In this document: piece by piece, positions 45,921 to 54,572 of the stretch | Numbering within the stretch: the first letter of the stretch is position 1 | Layout of the letters: each line of letters starts with the position of its first letter | NCBI RefSeq assembly: GCF_015155755.1 | Contig: NZ_VWPI01000018.1 | Coordinates: forward strand, 1-64,000 | Direction: 5' to 3' | Length of the DNA: 64,000 nt | Origin: Komagataeibacter sp. FXV3 | Lineage (GTDB): Bacteria > Pseudomonadota > Alphaproteobacteria > Acetobacterales > Acetobacteraceae | Notes under the pieces: model-generated | The model's input: only the letters and a program-made list of their open reading frames with translations | What the model was told of the DNA's origin: nothing | Database searches by the model: none | Made by a program: the position numbers and the translations under genes

Positions 45921-48689
45921 TCATGCTTCCTGTTTTTTCAGCAGCAGGCGCGCCGCCAGCATGTAGGCCGACCCGAAGGCGGCCAGTGCGATGTACATGG
46001 GCCAGAAGCTGCTGGTCCCCAGCCCCTTGGTAAAGCAGCCAAGGCTGATCAGCTGGTACCATGAGGCCGGAAAGCCCAGCCCCACGATGCGGCTGATCCC
46101 CGTCAGGGTGGAAGCGGGATAAAGCAGCCCGGAAAAATTGACCGACGGGATCAGGCAGATGATGGACGTGCCGAAAATGGCTGCGACCTGTGAACTGACA
46201 AAGGTCGAGATCAGCAGCCCCAGCCCCGTGGCCGACAGTACGAACAGGACGCCCCCGATGGTCAGCCCCAGCAGCGACCCCTTCAGCGGCACGCCCATGA
46301 CGATCACGGACACCGCCACCAGCATGAAATAGCTGATCGTCGCCAGCGCCACATACGGCGCCTGCTTGCCCATCAGGTACTGCCCTACCGATGCGGGGGA
46401 GGCGTAGAGGTTGACGATCGACCCCACCTCCTTTTCCCGCACCACGCCCAGGGCGGTCAGCATGGTCGGGATCAGGATCAGTGCAAGCATGATGACGCCG
46501 GGGGTCATGGCGTAGATGCTGCGGAATTCCTGATTGTAGGAAAAACGCGGCTCGATCGTGATGGGGGTCGCGGGCCCCTGCGGCAGTTCCCGGCCCAGGG
46601 TTGTCGCATATCCCCCCAGCACGCCGGTGACATAGGCACGCACATTGGCCGCGAGGAAGGGCACGGCGCCATCAATGATCACGCCCACTTCCGGCCTGCG
46701 CCCGGCTTCCATGTCACGGGCGAAGCCTGCGGGAATATCCAGCGCCAGCTGCACACGGCCATTGCGGATGGCGCGATCGAGTGTATCGGCATCGGCCACG
46801 GGTGCGCGTTCATGGAAATAGGCCGAGCCACGGAAACTGTCGATCAGGTCGCGGCTGATGGTGGTCCGGTCATGGTCGCTGACGGTAAAGCCGATCCCTT
46901 CCACATCGAATGAAATGCTCGACGCCGCCACCACCAGCAGGATCAGTGGCCCGATCAGCGCAAAGGTCAGGCGCAGCCGGTCGCGCAGCAGTTCAACCGC
47001 CTCGCGCCGGGCAAAGGCCCATGCCCGTGGCAGCCAGCCGCCCCCCAGCCTGCCAAACCGGGTGGCCAGCCTGTTGCTGACGCCATGCCACCATGCGCGC
47101 GCGGGTGCTGCGGGTTTCGGTGGCGGGGCCTGCGCATCGGTTGCCGCCTCGGCATCTTCCAGATAGGCGATGAAGGCGGCTTCCAGGTTGGGCGCCCTGC
47201 GTTTTTCAACCAGTTCGGTCGGCGTGCCGACCGCCAGCACATGCCCCCGGTGCATGAGCGAGATCCGGTCGCATCGCGCCGCTTCGTTCATGAAGTGGGT
47301 GGACACGAAAATCGTCACGTGCCCTTCGCGCGACAGGCGGATCAGGTGCCGCCAGAACATGTCGCGCGCCGCGGGGTCCACGCCCGATGTCGGTTCGTCA
47401 AGGATCAGGATTTCGGGATTGTTGATGCACGCCGCCGCCAGTTGCAGGCGCTGGCGGATACCCAGCGGCAGGGAAGCCGGGCTGACATCGGCATAGGGAC
47501 GCAGTTCAAACGAATCAAGCGACTGTTCGACCGCCTGCGTGGCCTTGCCGGGGGGCATGCGGTACAGCCGCGCCTGCAGCATGAGGTTCTGCCGCACGGT
47601 CAGTTCCTCATATAACGAGAACGCCTGTGACATGTACCCGATACGCATGCGGGTTTTCATGTCGCCCGCCGTGATCTGCTCGCCAAACAGCTTGGCCGTG
47701 CCGCTGGTCACGTCCAGCAGACCGGTCAGCATCTTCATGGTGGTGGACTTGCCGCAGCCGTTGGAGCCGAGGAAGCCGAAGATTTCACCCCGGCTGATGG
47801 TGAAGCTTACGTCGCTGACCGCCGTGAAACTGCCAAAACGGCGGGTCAGGTGTTCGGCCTCGATGGCGGGCGGGCCGCCGGGATTGGCGTAGGGCGGAAT
47901 GATGAAACCGCTTGCCTGCTGGCGTCTGGCATCCGGCAGCAGCGATATGTAGGCATCTTCCAGCGACGTGGTGTGCGTGCGTTCCAGCACGCTATGGGTC
48001 CGGTCACTGATCAGGACCCTGCCGCCATCCATGGCCACCAGCCACGCAAACCGCTCCGCTTCATCCATATACGCGGTGGACACTATGACCGTCATGGACG
48101 GCCGCTCCTTGCGCAGCTGGTCCACCAGTGTCCAGAACTGCTGGCGCGACAGCGGATCGACGCCCGTGGTCGGTTCGTCCAGGATCAGCAGGTCGGGGTC
48201 ATGCACCAGCGCACAGCACAGGCTGACCTTCTGCTTCATGCCGCCCGACAGGTGGCCCGCCGCCCGGTCGGGGAAGGGGGCCAGCCCCGTGGCATCCAGC
48301 AGGCGCTGGATGCGTGCATCACGCGCCTGCGCATCCATGCCGAACAGGCGGGCGAAGAAATCGATGTTTTCCCATACCGACAGCGTGGGATACAGGTTGC
48401 GGCCCAGACCCTGCGGCATGAAGGCGACGCGCGGCAGGAACGCCTCCCGCGCGCGGCGGTCGCCCATATCCGATCCCAGCACGGACACCGTGCCCGACTG
48501 CAGCCTGCGCACGCCGGCAATCAGGCCCAGCAGGGTGGATTTGCCCACGCCATCCGGCCCGACAAGGCCGATGGTGGTCCCGGCGGGCAGGTCCAGCGTC
48601 ACGTTGTCCAGTGCCGTGACCGCGCCATAGCGGTGGGTCACCCCCGTAATGGTGATGCCCGCCGGGTTATGCGGCGTATCGGCGCTCAT
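45921..48689 (-). CDS. rbbA: RbbA-type fused ABC transporter (ATPase-ATPase-permease)
   Basis: This 922-residue protein fuses two ATPase domains and an ABC-2 permease in one chain, as E. coli RbbA (YhiF/YhiH region) does. The first ATPase has GPDGVGKST near residue 43, LSGGMKQK and LILDEPTTGVDP. The second has GSNGCGKST near residue 310, LPLGIRQRLQLA in place of a classical signature, and LILDEPTSGVDP. From about residue 570 a membrane domain follows, with the coupling motif VVREKEVGSIVNLYASP. It overlaps the fusion-protein gene by 4 bases. RbbA was named for ribosome association, but this operon context indicates export. Confidence 0.92.
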   Translation of the reverse strand: MSADTPHNPAGITITGVTHRYGAVTALDNVTLDLPAGTTIGLVGPDGVGKSTLLGLIAGVRRLQSGTVSVLGSDMGDRRAREAFLPRVAFMPQGLGRNLYPTLSVWENIDFFARLFGMDAQARDARIQRLLDATGLAPFPDRAAGHLSGGMKQKVSLCCALVHDPDLLILDEPTTGVDPLSRQQFWTLVDQLRKERPSMTVIVSTAYMDEAERFAWLVAMDGGRVLISDRTHSVLERTHTTSLEDAYISLLPDARRQQASGFIIPPYANPGGPPAIEAEHLTRRFGSFTAVSDVSFTISRGEIFGFLGSNGCGKSTTMKMLTGLLDVTSGTAKLFGEQITAGDMKTRMRIGYMSQAFSLYEELTVRQNLMLQARLYRMPPGKATQAVEQSLDSFELRPYADVSPASLPLGIRQRLQLAAACINNPEILILDEPTSGVDPAARDMFWRHLIRLSREGHVTIFVSTHFMNEAARCDRISLMHRGHVLAVGTPTELVEKRRAPNLEAAFIAYLEDAEAATDAQAPPPKPAAPARAWWHGVSNRLATRFGRLGGGWLPRAWAFARREAVELLRDRLRLTFALIGPLILLVVAASSISFDVEGIGFTVSDHDRTTISRDLIDSFRGSAYFHERAPVADADTLDRAIRNGRVQLALDIPAGFARDMEAGRRPEVGVIIDGAVPFLAANVRAYVTGVLGGYATTLGRELPQGPATPITIEPRFSYNQEFRSIYAMTPGVIMLALILIPTMLTALGVVREKEVGSIVNLYASPASVGQYLMGKQAPYVALATISYFMLVAVSVIVMGVPLKGSLLGLTIGGVLFVLSATGLGLLISTFVSSQVAAIFGTSIICLIPSVNFSGLLYPASTLTGISRIVGLGFPASWYQLISLGCFTKGLGTSSFWPMYIALAAFGSAYMLAARLLLKKQEA

Positions 48690-49672
48690 TGCGGGGCATC
48701 GGCCACATCAAGCGTTGCGGGCCAGCGGGTGGACGGGTCGGTGCGCACATAGCCATCGCCCGTCATGCCCGATTTCAGCACGTCGCCATAATGCCGGGCC
48801 GTTTCGGGGGAGACGCGCAGCTTCACGCGATAGACCAGCTTGTCACGCTCGGTGGCGGTTTCGACATATTTCGGGGTGAACTGCGCTTCGGGTGAAATGA
48901 AGGAAATCGTGGCCGGAATGACCTGCTGGTGCAGCGCGTCCAGCGCAATGCGCGCCGGGTCGCCCACGCGCAGTCGTCCCGCCTGCTGTGAGGGGAAGAA
49001 GATTGTCAGGTACATGTCCGTGGGGTCAAGCAGGGACGCCACGCGGCCGCCACCGGGCAGCACGGCGCCCTTTTCCACGATCCGGTATTCGATCCGGCCC
49101 GCCACGGGCGCGCGGATGGTCATGTCATCGGCTGCGGAGGCCGCTTCCGTAACCTGCGCCTGCGCTGCATCGGCTGCCGCCTGCGCCGCGTCCACGGCCC
49201 GCCCCGCCGCATCGGCGGCGGATGTCGCGGTATCGAGATTTGTCTGGTGCTGCGACAGTTCCATGTCGGACACCAGATGCTGGTGGAACATGGTGCGGGC
49301 GTGGTCAAGGTCAAGCTGCGAAAGATGCTGCGCCGACAGGCGGGCATCACGTTCGGCGCCCGCGCGGGCGACATCGGCCTGTGCCGCGCGCAGATGGGCG
49401 CGCGCCGCATCCAGTTGCGCCCGTGCGGTGGTGTCATCCTCGCGGGCAAGGACCTGGCCACCGGTTACGCTATCCCCTTCGTGGAAGTCCAGTTCCGTGA
49501 TCCGGCCGGGATACTTGACCGCCACGTCGATGCGGGCCAGTTCCAGCCGCCCGTTGGCGCGCGCAAGGCCCGCGGGCAGGTCGCCACGATGCTGTACCAC
49601 ATACCATCCGGCCCCGCCGGCCACCACGATTACGGCAATGCCCGCACCGATCGCTGCGTCACGCCACTTCAT
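48686..49672 (-). CDS. yhiI: HlyD-family membrane-fusion protein (YhiI-like)
   Basis: This 328-residue adaptor has one N-terminal membrane helix (AAIGAGIAVIVVAGGAGWYVV) and lipoyl-like halves (VAVKYPGRITELDFHEGDSV near residue 50, IRAPVAGRIEYRIVEKGAVLP near 190). A long Ala-rich coiled coil lies between them. It is the first gene of the exporter operon and overlaps the ATPase gene by 4 bases. A divergent TetR gene lies 400 bases away, as with the YbhG/CecR-type loci of enterobacteria. Confidence 0.9.
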   Translation of the reverse strand: MKWRDAAIGAGIAVIVVAGGAGWYVVQHRGDLPAGLARANGRLELARIDVAVKYPGRITELDFHEGDSVTGGQVLAREDDTTARAQLDAARAHLRAAQADVARAGAERDARLSAQHLSQLDLDHARTMFHQHLVSDMELSQHQTNLDTATSAADAAGRAVDAAQAAADAAQAQVTEAASAADDMTIRAPVAGRIEYRIVEKGAVLPGGGRVASLLDPTDMYLTIFFPSQQAGRLRVGDPARIALDALHQQVIPATISFISPEAQFTPKYVETATERDKLVYRVKLRVSPETARHYGDVLKSGMTGDGYVRTDPSTRWPATLDVADAPQ

Positions 49673-50073
49673 GCCGCCGGGCCTTCATGTTGTCCCGCGC
49701 AGGTCGTGTTAAAATGAAATGACGCGATCATGAATCTTTCCTCGTGGTCAACGCAGGCTGTCCTGCCGTCTGGGTGTATCTTCGATGGGAATGAAAGGTC
49801 ATGCATTGATCCAGAGGCGGATATCTGAACTTTCCTGATAAAAAACGACGTCCTGCCGCGGATGAAAAAAAGCGGGTACGGACACCCCTTTAATATGTAT
49901 ACGCATAAGTGTATTTTAAATTTAAAAAGGAAAGCAACCCACAAAATATCCGGTTCGGTGTATCTTATGTGTCGGCATATGTCTCAGGTGTGCATTATGC
50001 GCGGGCAGTTCATGGTGACCGGCTGCCTGCACGCAGGGACTGGCCGCACGATCACGAGGAAAGCAGCAACAGG
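49673..50073. promoter_or_regulatory. Divergent region between exporter operon and TetR gene
   Basis: No credible gene. An AT-rich part at 49890-49930 holds the palindrome TTTTAAATTTAAAA (49914-49927) and the near-repeat ATGTATACGCAT just before it. These are candidates for promoter or TetR operator elements. ACGAGGAAA lies shortly before the TetR ATG. Confidence 0.4.
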
Positions 50074-50739
50074 ATGCCAGAGAAGGAATACCCCAGGCCT
50101 GCCCGCATGGGCCGTCCGTCCGTAGCGGAGGCGGCGACGCTGTCCGAGAGGATTCTGGAGGAAGCCGGGCGGCTGTTCTTCGACCTTGGGTTCCGGGGTA
50201 CCAGCATGGACATGGTGGCGGAGGCGGCAGGTGTTACGAAACGCACCCTTTACGCGCGATACCGCGGCAAGCCCCTGCTGTTTGAAGCCGTGGTCAGCAC
50301 GACCATCGATATCCGGCTGGATGCGCTGGCACTGCTGATGCCGGCGGATGGGGATATCCGCTCACGGCTTGTGTCGATCTGCACGCTGCTGCTGGACTGG
50401 CTGCTGACGGATCGCAGCGTGGGAATGTACCGCGTGGTGTCAGCGGAAAGCCGACAGTTCCCCGCACTCGCGCGTAATATCCATTCCCATGGTGCGCGCA
50501 GGGCGGCGCAATTGATCGGTCACGTTCTGCACGAGGGCGTGAAGAAGGGGGAAATCGCAGTTGGTGATATCGCCTTTGCGGCGGATTACCTGACGGCTGC
50601 CGTGATCCAGTATCCGTTCCAGCAGGCTGTTCTGGGTCTGATTGCGGCCAGGCTGGATGACGCCATGCGCCGTCATATCGATCAGGCGGTGGAACTGTTC
50701 CTGAACGGGACGCGGACCCACCCATTGCAGGAACGGTAA
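50074..50739 (+). CDS. TetR-family regulator of the ABC exporter
   Basis: This 221-residue TetR/AcrR protein has the helix-turn-helix at residues about 25-70 (RILEEAGRLFFDLGFRGTSM, then AAGVTKRTLYARYRGKPLLFEAVV). The C-terminal domain resembles the AefR/CecR-like group (LIGHVLHEGVKKGEI). The frame extends 165 bases upstream, but the ATG at 50074 follows a purine-rich GAGGAAAG and gives a normal length. It is divergent from the YhiI/RbbA/YhhJ-type operon and is its likely repressor. The effector is unknown. Confidence 0.88.
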   Translation: MPEKEYPRPARMGRPSVAEAATLSERILEEAGRLFFDLGFRGTSMDMVAEAAGVTKRTLYARYRGKPLLFEAVVSTTIDIRLDALALLMPADGDIRSRLVSICTLLLDWLLTDRSVGMYRVVSAESRQFPALARNIHSHGARRAAQLIGHVLHEGVKKGEIAVGDIAFAADYLTAAVIQYPFQQAVLGLIAARLDDAMRRHIDQAVELFLNGTRTHPLQER

Positions 50740-50748
50740 CCGGAAGGT

Positions 50749-50780
50749 CGGGCCGCGCCCCCGCAAAGGGGCATGGCCCG
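50749..50780. terminator. Hairpin between the convergent TetR and bacterioferritin genes
   Basis: CGGGCC-(GCG)-CCCC and GGGG-(CAT)-GGCCCG pair around a short loop in the 49-base gap. It can end transcription from both sides, though no T run is seen. Confidence 0.5.
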
Positions 50781-50788
50781 GTGCCTGC

Positions 50789-51277
50789 CTATTCCTGATC
50801 GGGAGCAGGGGCGGAGTTGAGCTGAATATACTTCTCGATCCCCACCTGACGGATCAGGTCGAACTGACGGTCGAGGAAGTCTTCATGCTCTTCCTCGTTG
50901 ACCAGGATCCTGAGCAGCAGATCGCGGGAGACGAAGTCGCGCACGCTTTCGCAATACGCGATGCCCTCGCGCAGGTCGCCAATGGCCTTTTCTTCAAGCT
51001 TCAGGTCGCATCTGAGGATTTCCTCCACGTCCTGTCCCACCAGGATCTGGTTGTAGCGCTGCACGTTGGGCAGGCCGCCCAGATACAGGATGCGCTCGAT
51101 CAGCCAGTCGGCGTGCTTCATCTCCTCGATTGATTCTTCGTATTCCTTCTTGCCCAGCAGGGTCACACCCCAGTGGCGCAGCGTGCGGGCGTGCAGGTAA
51201 TACTGGTTGATGGCCGTCAGCTCGTTCGTCAGCTGCGTGTTCAGGTGTTCGATAACCTTGGGGTCTTTGATCGGCAT
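50789..51277 (-). CDS. bfr: Bacterioferritin
   Basis: This 162-residue subunit belongs to the haem-containing 24-mer that oxidises Fe(II) and stores iron in the cytoplasm. Ferroxidase residues are visible: E19 in TNELTAI, E52 and H55 in EEMKHAD, and the NEEEHED motif near 127-133. The haem-ligand Met53 lies in the same EEMKHAD segment. Length matches E. coli Bfr. A Fur-like site lies about 95 bases upstream, so expression probably follows iron status. No bfd gene is adjacent. Confidence 0.95.
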   Translation of the reverse strand: MPIKDPKVIEHLNTQLTNELTAINQYYLHARTLRHWGVTLLGKKEYEESIEEMKHADWLIERILYLGGLPNVQRYNQILVGQDVEEILRCDLKLEEKAIGDLREGIAYCESVRDFVSRDLLLRILVNEEEHEDFLDRQFDLIRQVGIEKYIQLNSAPAPDQE

Positions 51278-51369
51278 GGCGTGACTCGCTATGATAAACT
51301 ATGGCAGGATTGGATATATTTGACTTGATAAGGATTTGTAAATAAAAAATCATTGCATATCAGCACATT

Positions 51370-51388
51370 AATAATGATAATTCTTATT
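51370..51388. promoter_or_regulatory. Candidate Fur/Irr-type box upstream of bacterioferritin
   Basis: AATAATGATAATTCTTATT matches the 19-bp Fur consensus GATAATGATAATCATTATC at about 15 positions. It lies 93 bases upstream of the bfr start and 173 bases upstream of the divergent AEC gene. Whether it represses or activates bfr cannot be told. Confidence 0.6.
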
Positions 51389-51560
51389 CTCAAATATAAG
51401 ATATGCATTTTTTTCATCCACCTGTTATCGCACCTTTCCCGCATGGGGGAGCGGCGTGCGCCATTATCAGGGCCATCCGTGCCGCGTGGCGGCCGGCATC
51501 ATTATTCATGTCCGTTTTTTCTAACGCATCCATCCGTAAGCCACGGGATAATCAAACTGT

Positions 51561-52496
51561 ATGCTCGCGACCATTATTGCCGCCATGTTGCCCCTCGTCG
51601 TGGTTTTCCTGCTGGGCTACCGTGCCGGATGGCACCATGATTTCAATGGGGAGCAGGTTTCCGTCCTGAACCGGATGGTCATGCTTTATGCCTTTCCCCT
51701 CAATCTGTTCGTGGGCATTGCGGGCATGCCGCGCACTATCCTTGCGGGGCAGTTGCCGCTGGCGGCGTCGGTATTCGGGATCATGTGTGGCAGTTTTGGC
51801 GTGGCATATGTCCTGTCGCGCCATGTGTTCCGGCGGGGGGCTGCGGCAGCCACCCTGCAGGGACTGGCCATGGGGGCGCCATCGGTGCCCTTCATCGGGT
51901 CGGCCATGCTGCCGGTACTGGTGGGGCATGCCAGTACGTCCGTGGCCATTTCGGCCGCCGTGTTCGCCATGGTTCTGGTCCAGACGCCGGTCTGCATGGT
52001 CATGCTGGCCAAAAGTACCCATGCGGGATCGCCGGAACAGGCCCGGCTCTGGCCACAGATCATCGCATCCTGCAGGGAGCCTATTGTCTGGGCCCCGATT
52101 GTCGCGACCCTTCTGGTCGTGGCAGGTGTCCACATACCTCCATCGCTGCTCAGGTCGGGGGAACTGCTGGGCAATGCGGCTGCGGGGGTCGGTCTGTTCG
52201 CATCGGGGATCGTGCTTTTCCTGCAGCGGGTTTCAGTGACGTTGCCGGTGGTGGTGACGGTCACCGTGCGTAATATTGTTATTCCCGCCCTGTCCTGGCT
52301 TCTGCTGACCATGCTGGGTCTGCCGCATGAGGTGATCCGTACTGCCGTGCTGGCCCTGTCCATTCCGGTGGGAACGGTTGTCGTTATCCTTGCGGTGCGT
52401 TTCGGGACGGATGAGCAGGAAGCGGCATCGACCCTGTTTCTTAGCGCCGTGGTGTCGGTTCTGACGATGGCGCTGTTCATTGCCTGTGTAGGATAG
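51561..52496 (+). CDS. AEC-family transporter (auxin efflux carrier/MdcF-like)
   Basis: This 311-residue membrane protein has about ten hydrophobic helices in two halves, the layout of the AEC family. It shares features with MdcF-type carriers: FPLNLFVGIAGMP near residue 45 and GLAMGAPSVPFIGSAMLPVL near 115. Members carry malonate, malate or similar carboxylates. It is divergent from bacterioferritin with 283 bases between. The substrate is not predictable from context. Confidence 0.85.
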   Translation: MLATIIAAMLPLVVVFLLGYRAGWHHDFNGEQVSVLNRMVMLYAFPLNLFVGIAGMPRTILAGQLPLAASVFGIMCGSFGVAYVLSRHVFRRGAAAATLQGLAMGAPSVPFIGSAMLPVLVGHASTSVAISAAVFAMVLVQTPVCMVMLAKSTHAGSPEQARLWPQIIASCREPIVWAPIVATLLVVAGVHIPPSLLRSGELLGNAAAGVGLFASGIVLFLQRVSVTLPVVVTVTVRNIVIPALSWLLLTMLGLPHEVIRTAVLALSIPVGTVVVILAVRFGTDEQEAASTLFLSAVVSVLTMALFIACVG

Positions 52497-52586
52497 GGAT
52501 GGGCTGTATCCGACCTGTTTTTAAAATGTCATGCCCATGCGGGCGGTCCGGGCCGCGCGGACAAATTATCTGGTAAGGGTGGATGG

Positions 52587-52880
52587 TCAGTCGCGCCTGT
52601 TTCGGACCTGTTCACGACGCAGGGCGCGTAAGTCCATGCCTGCCGTCTCATAACCGATTTCCGCTACCCGAAGGGGAACGATGGTGTCCGCCGGATGCTC
52701 ACGGCCGGACCAGTTTCCCCACAAGACATCCGCTGTGAATTTGCGGCCGCGGCATTCGACTTCCACGAAATCACCGACCATGGGAGCCGGCCCGTCAAAG
52801 CGGTTCTCATTCGTACGAAGCTCGCGCTCGGTCACGATTTCGCCCGATCGAAGCATGATCCGTTTTATCCAGTAGCCCAT
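52587..52880 (-). CDS. Conserved-looking small protein of unknown function
   Basis: This 97-residue soluble protein begins MGYWIKRIMLRSGEIVTERE and is rich in charged residues, with a beta-type middle (GDFVEVECRGRKFTADVLWG). I do not recognise a family. The frame continues upstream to 52952, but the ATG at 52880 gives a compact protein. A copy of the palindromic element begins 40 bases upstream of its start and may have replaced its promoter. The convergent AEC gene ends 90 bases away, with a GTCCG/CGGAC stem in between (52546-52562). Confidence 0.6.
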   Translation of the reverse strand: MGYWIKRIMLRSGEIVTERELRTNENRFDGPAPMVGDFVEVECRGRKFTADVLWGNWSGREHPADTIVPLRVAEIGYETAGMDLRALRREQVRNRRD

Positions 52881-52920
52881 ATCTGAACATGGCAGCCTGC
52901 CTTCATCCCTCAAGCCACAG

Positions 52921-53078
52921 GAGGCTGTTTGAAAAGTCAGATCTGGCAACATCCTGAAATCAGAAGAAAGTTTTTGGTGAAGCTTTTTTCAAAAAGCTTC
53001 AAAGAAATCTGCCTTTTTGGAAAAGGCAGTACCCAAAAGCTTTTATTTTTTTATCAATGAGTTGTTTTGAACATATTC
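52921..53078. repeat. Dispersed palindromic element, copy H
   Basis: This copy is reversed relative to F. The left end GAGGCTGTTTGAAAAGTCA matches the terminal repeat; the right end GTTTTGAACATATTC is a diverged partner. The core reads AAGTTTTTGGTG, GAAGCTTTTTTCAAAAAGCTTC, GCCTTTTTGGAAAAGGC, then ACCCAAAAGCTTTT. ATTGATAAAAA-type flank is shared with copies A and F. Confidence 0.85.
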
Positions 53079-53271
53079 TAAAGGCAGGATATAATAACAA
53101 AAAACTATTATTATATTTTCAATATAAAAATATAAACAAATGATTATCTATTATAGTTTTATTTTTGTTTTCATTCATGTAGCATGCAATTTCACCAAAT
53201 ATTCATATTATATGTCGCGTGCTGCCCTATACCTTTCCATGCCTATGATCTGAATAGGCGTCTGGACAGGA

Positions 53272-53445
53272 ATGGACATCATGAAACAGGATTCCGAACC
53301 GAAATCGCCGCATATCCATGAAGAATGGCAGCCTGCGCTTGTCCTGGTGTGGAAAGACACAAGGGGACAGGCAAAGCGGGCGTTACCGTCCACTCCACCT
53401 GAAATGATGGAAGAAGACGAAGAGTATATTCATGACGAATTCTGA
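53272..53445 (+). CDS. Small acidic protein upstream of PPK2
   Basis: A 57-codon frame starts at ATG 53272 (or the second ATG at 53281, which has AGGAA at a better distance) and ends at 53445, 39 bases before the PPK2 gene. The protein is acidic at the C-terminus (EMMEEDEEYIHDEF) and has a short central LVLVWKD segment. I recognise no family. Co-orientation and closeness suggest that it is cotranscribed with PPK2. Confidence 0.5.
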   Translation: MDIMKQDSEPKSPHIHEEWQPALVLVWKDTRGQAKRALPSTPPEMMEEDEEYIHDEF

Positions 53446-53484
53446 TGTTCTTCCTTCCATTCATGATAAGGAAACCAGACGGAG

Positions 53485-54408
53485 ATGACCCCCGACATGA
53501 CCGAATTGCCCGGCAGTGACAAGGCATCATGGGAACGCAACCGCCTGCGCGCGGAAGTTCTGGACGATATTGATGAAGAAATAGAACTTGAACTGGATGA
53601 TGCGCGTCTGGGTTCGGACAAAGACAATGGCACGCCTGATTTCAGACGGGCCTATTTCCGTGAACTGCTGTCCCTGCAGGGCGAACTGGTCAAATTGCAG
53701 GACTGGGTCAAGGAAACCGGGCACAGGCTGGTGGTGATCTGTGAAGGACGGGACGCGGCAGGCAAGGGGGGCGTGATCAAGCGTATTACCCAGCGGCTGA
53801 ACCCGCGCATATGTCGTGTCGCGGCATTGCCCGCCCCCAATGACCGGGAGCGCACGCAATGGTATTTCCAGCGTTACGTCAGTCATCTGCCGGCGGCAGG
53901 GGAAATCGTGCTGTTTGACCGTAGCTGGTATAACCGCGCGGGCGTTGAACGGGTCATGAATTTCTGCACTGATGATGAATACGAGGAATTCTTCCGCTCG
54001 GTTCCCGAATTTGAACGCATGCTGGTGCGTAGCGGCATACAGATCGTCAAATACTGGTTTTCCATTTCCGATGATGAACAGGAACTGCGCTTTCGTGCCC
54101 GTATGGAAGATCCACTGAAGCAGTGGAAACTCAGCCCCATGGACCTGGAAAGCAGGCGGCGGTGGGAATCCTATACGCTGGCCAAGGAAATCATGCTGGA
54201 ACGTTCAAATATTGATGAAGCGCCATGGTGGATTGTTCCGGCTGATGACAAGAAGAAGGCCCGGCTTAATTGCATAAGCCATCTTCTGTCGCAGGTACCC
54301 TATCATGATGTTAGCAAGCCCGAAGTGCGGCTGCCCGAGCGTGTCTACAGCCCTGATTATATCCGCCAGCCCGTGCCCGATACCATGATCGTGCCGCAGA
54401 AATACTGA
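53485..54408 (+). CDS. ppk2: Polyphosphate kinase 2 family protein
   Basis: This 307-residue PPK2 enzyme transfers phosphate between polyphosphate and nucleoside diphosphates or monophosphates. Walker A is GRDAAGKGG (residues 88-96), and the Walker B-like motif FDRSWYNR is at residues 144-151. The region with RRWESYTLAKEIML near residue 225 is typical. A single PPK2 domain of this size fits class I, which mostly makes ATP or GTP from polyphosphate, but the sequence alone does not settle the preference. It is close to the Pit and pst genes. Confidence 0.93.
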   Translation: MTPDMTELPGSDKASWERNRLRAEVLDDIDEEIELELDDARLGSDKDNGTPDFRRAYFRELLSLQGELVKLQDWVKETGHRLVVICEGRDAAGKGGVIKRITQRLNPRICRVAALPAPNDRERTQWYFQRYVSHLPAAGEIVLFDRSWYNRAGVERVMNFCTDDEYEEFFRSVPEFERMLVRSGIQIVKYWFSISDDEQELRFRARMEDPLKQWKLSPMDLESRRRWESYTLAKEIMLERSNIDEAPWWIVPADDKKKARLNCISHLLSQVPYHDVSKPEVRLPERVYSPDYIRQPVPDTMIVPQKY

Positions 54409-54423
54409 ATGTGGAAATAAATA

Positions 54424-54546
54424 ATAAAAGTTTTTGGGCGCCGCCTTTATTTAAGGCGGCGTTTTTTTTAGATTTCTGAAAAACAGTTCCACCAAAATTT
54501 TTATGATTCACATGATTTTTTGCAGGTATTTTTATGAAACTGTCTG
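54424..54546. repeat. Dispersed palindromic element, copy J
   Basis: This copy reads AATAAAAGTTTTTGGGCG, hairpin CGCCGCCTTTATTTAAGGCGGCG followed by a T run, a diverged second hairpin and CACCAAAATTTTTA. The right end TTTATGAAACTGTCTG may be the worn terminal repeat. The first hairpin plus its T run can act as a terminator for ppk2. Confidence 0.75.
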
Positions 54547-54572
54547 CAATATCATACCATTATTTATATAAA

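Noticed and set aside
8508-54546. The regularly shaped repeats considered as a CRISPR array
   Set aside because: Copies are kilobases apart, palindromic and located at gene ends; there are no spacers and no cas genes.
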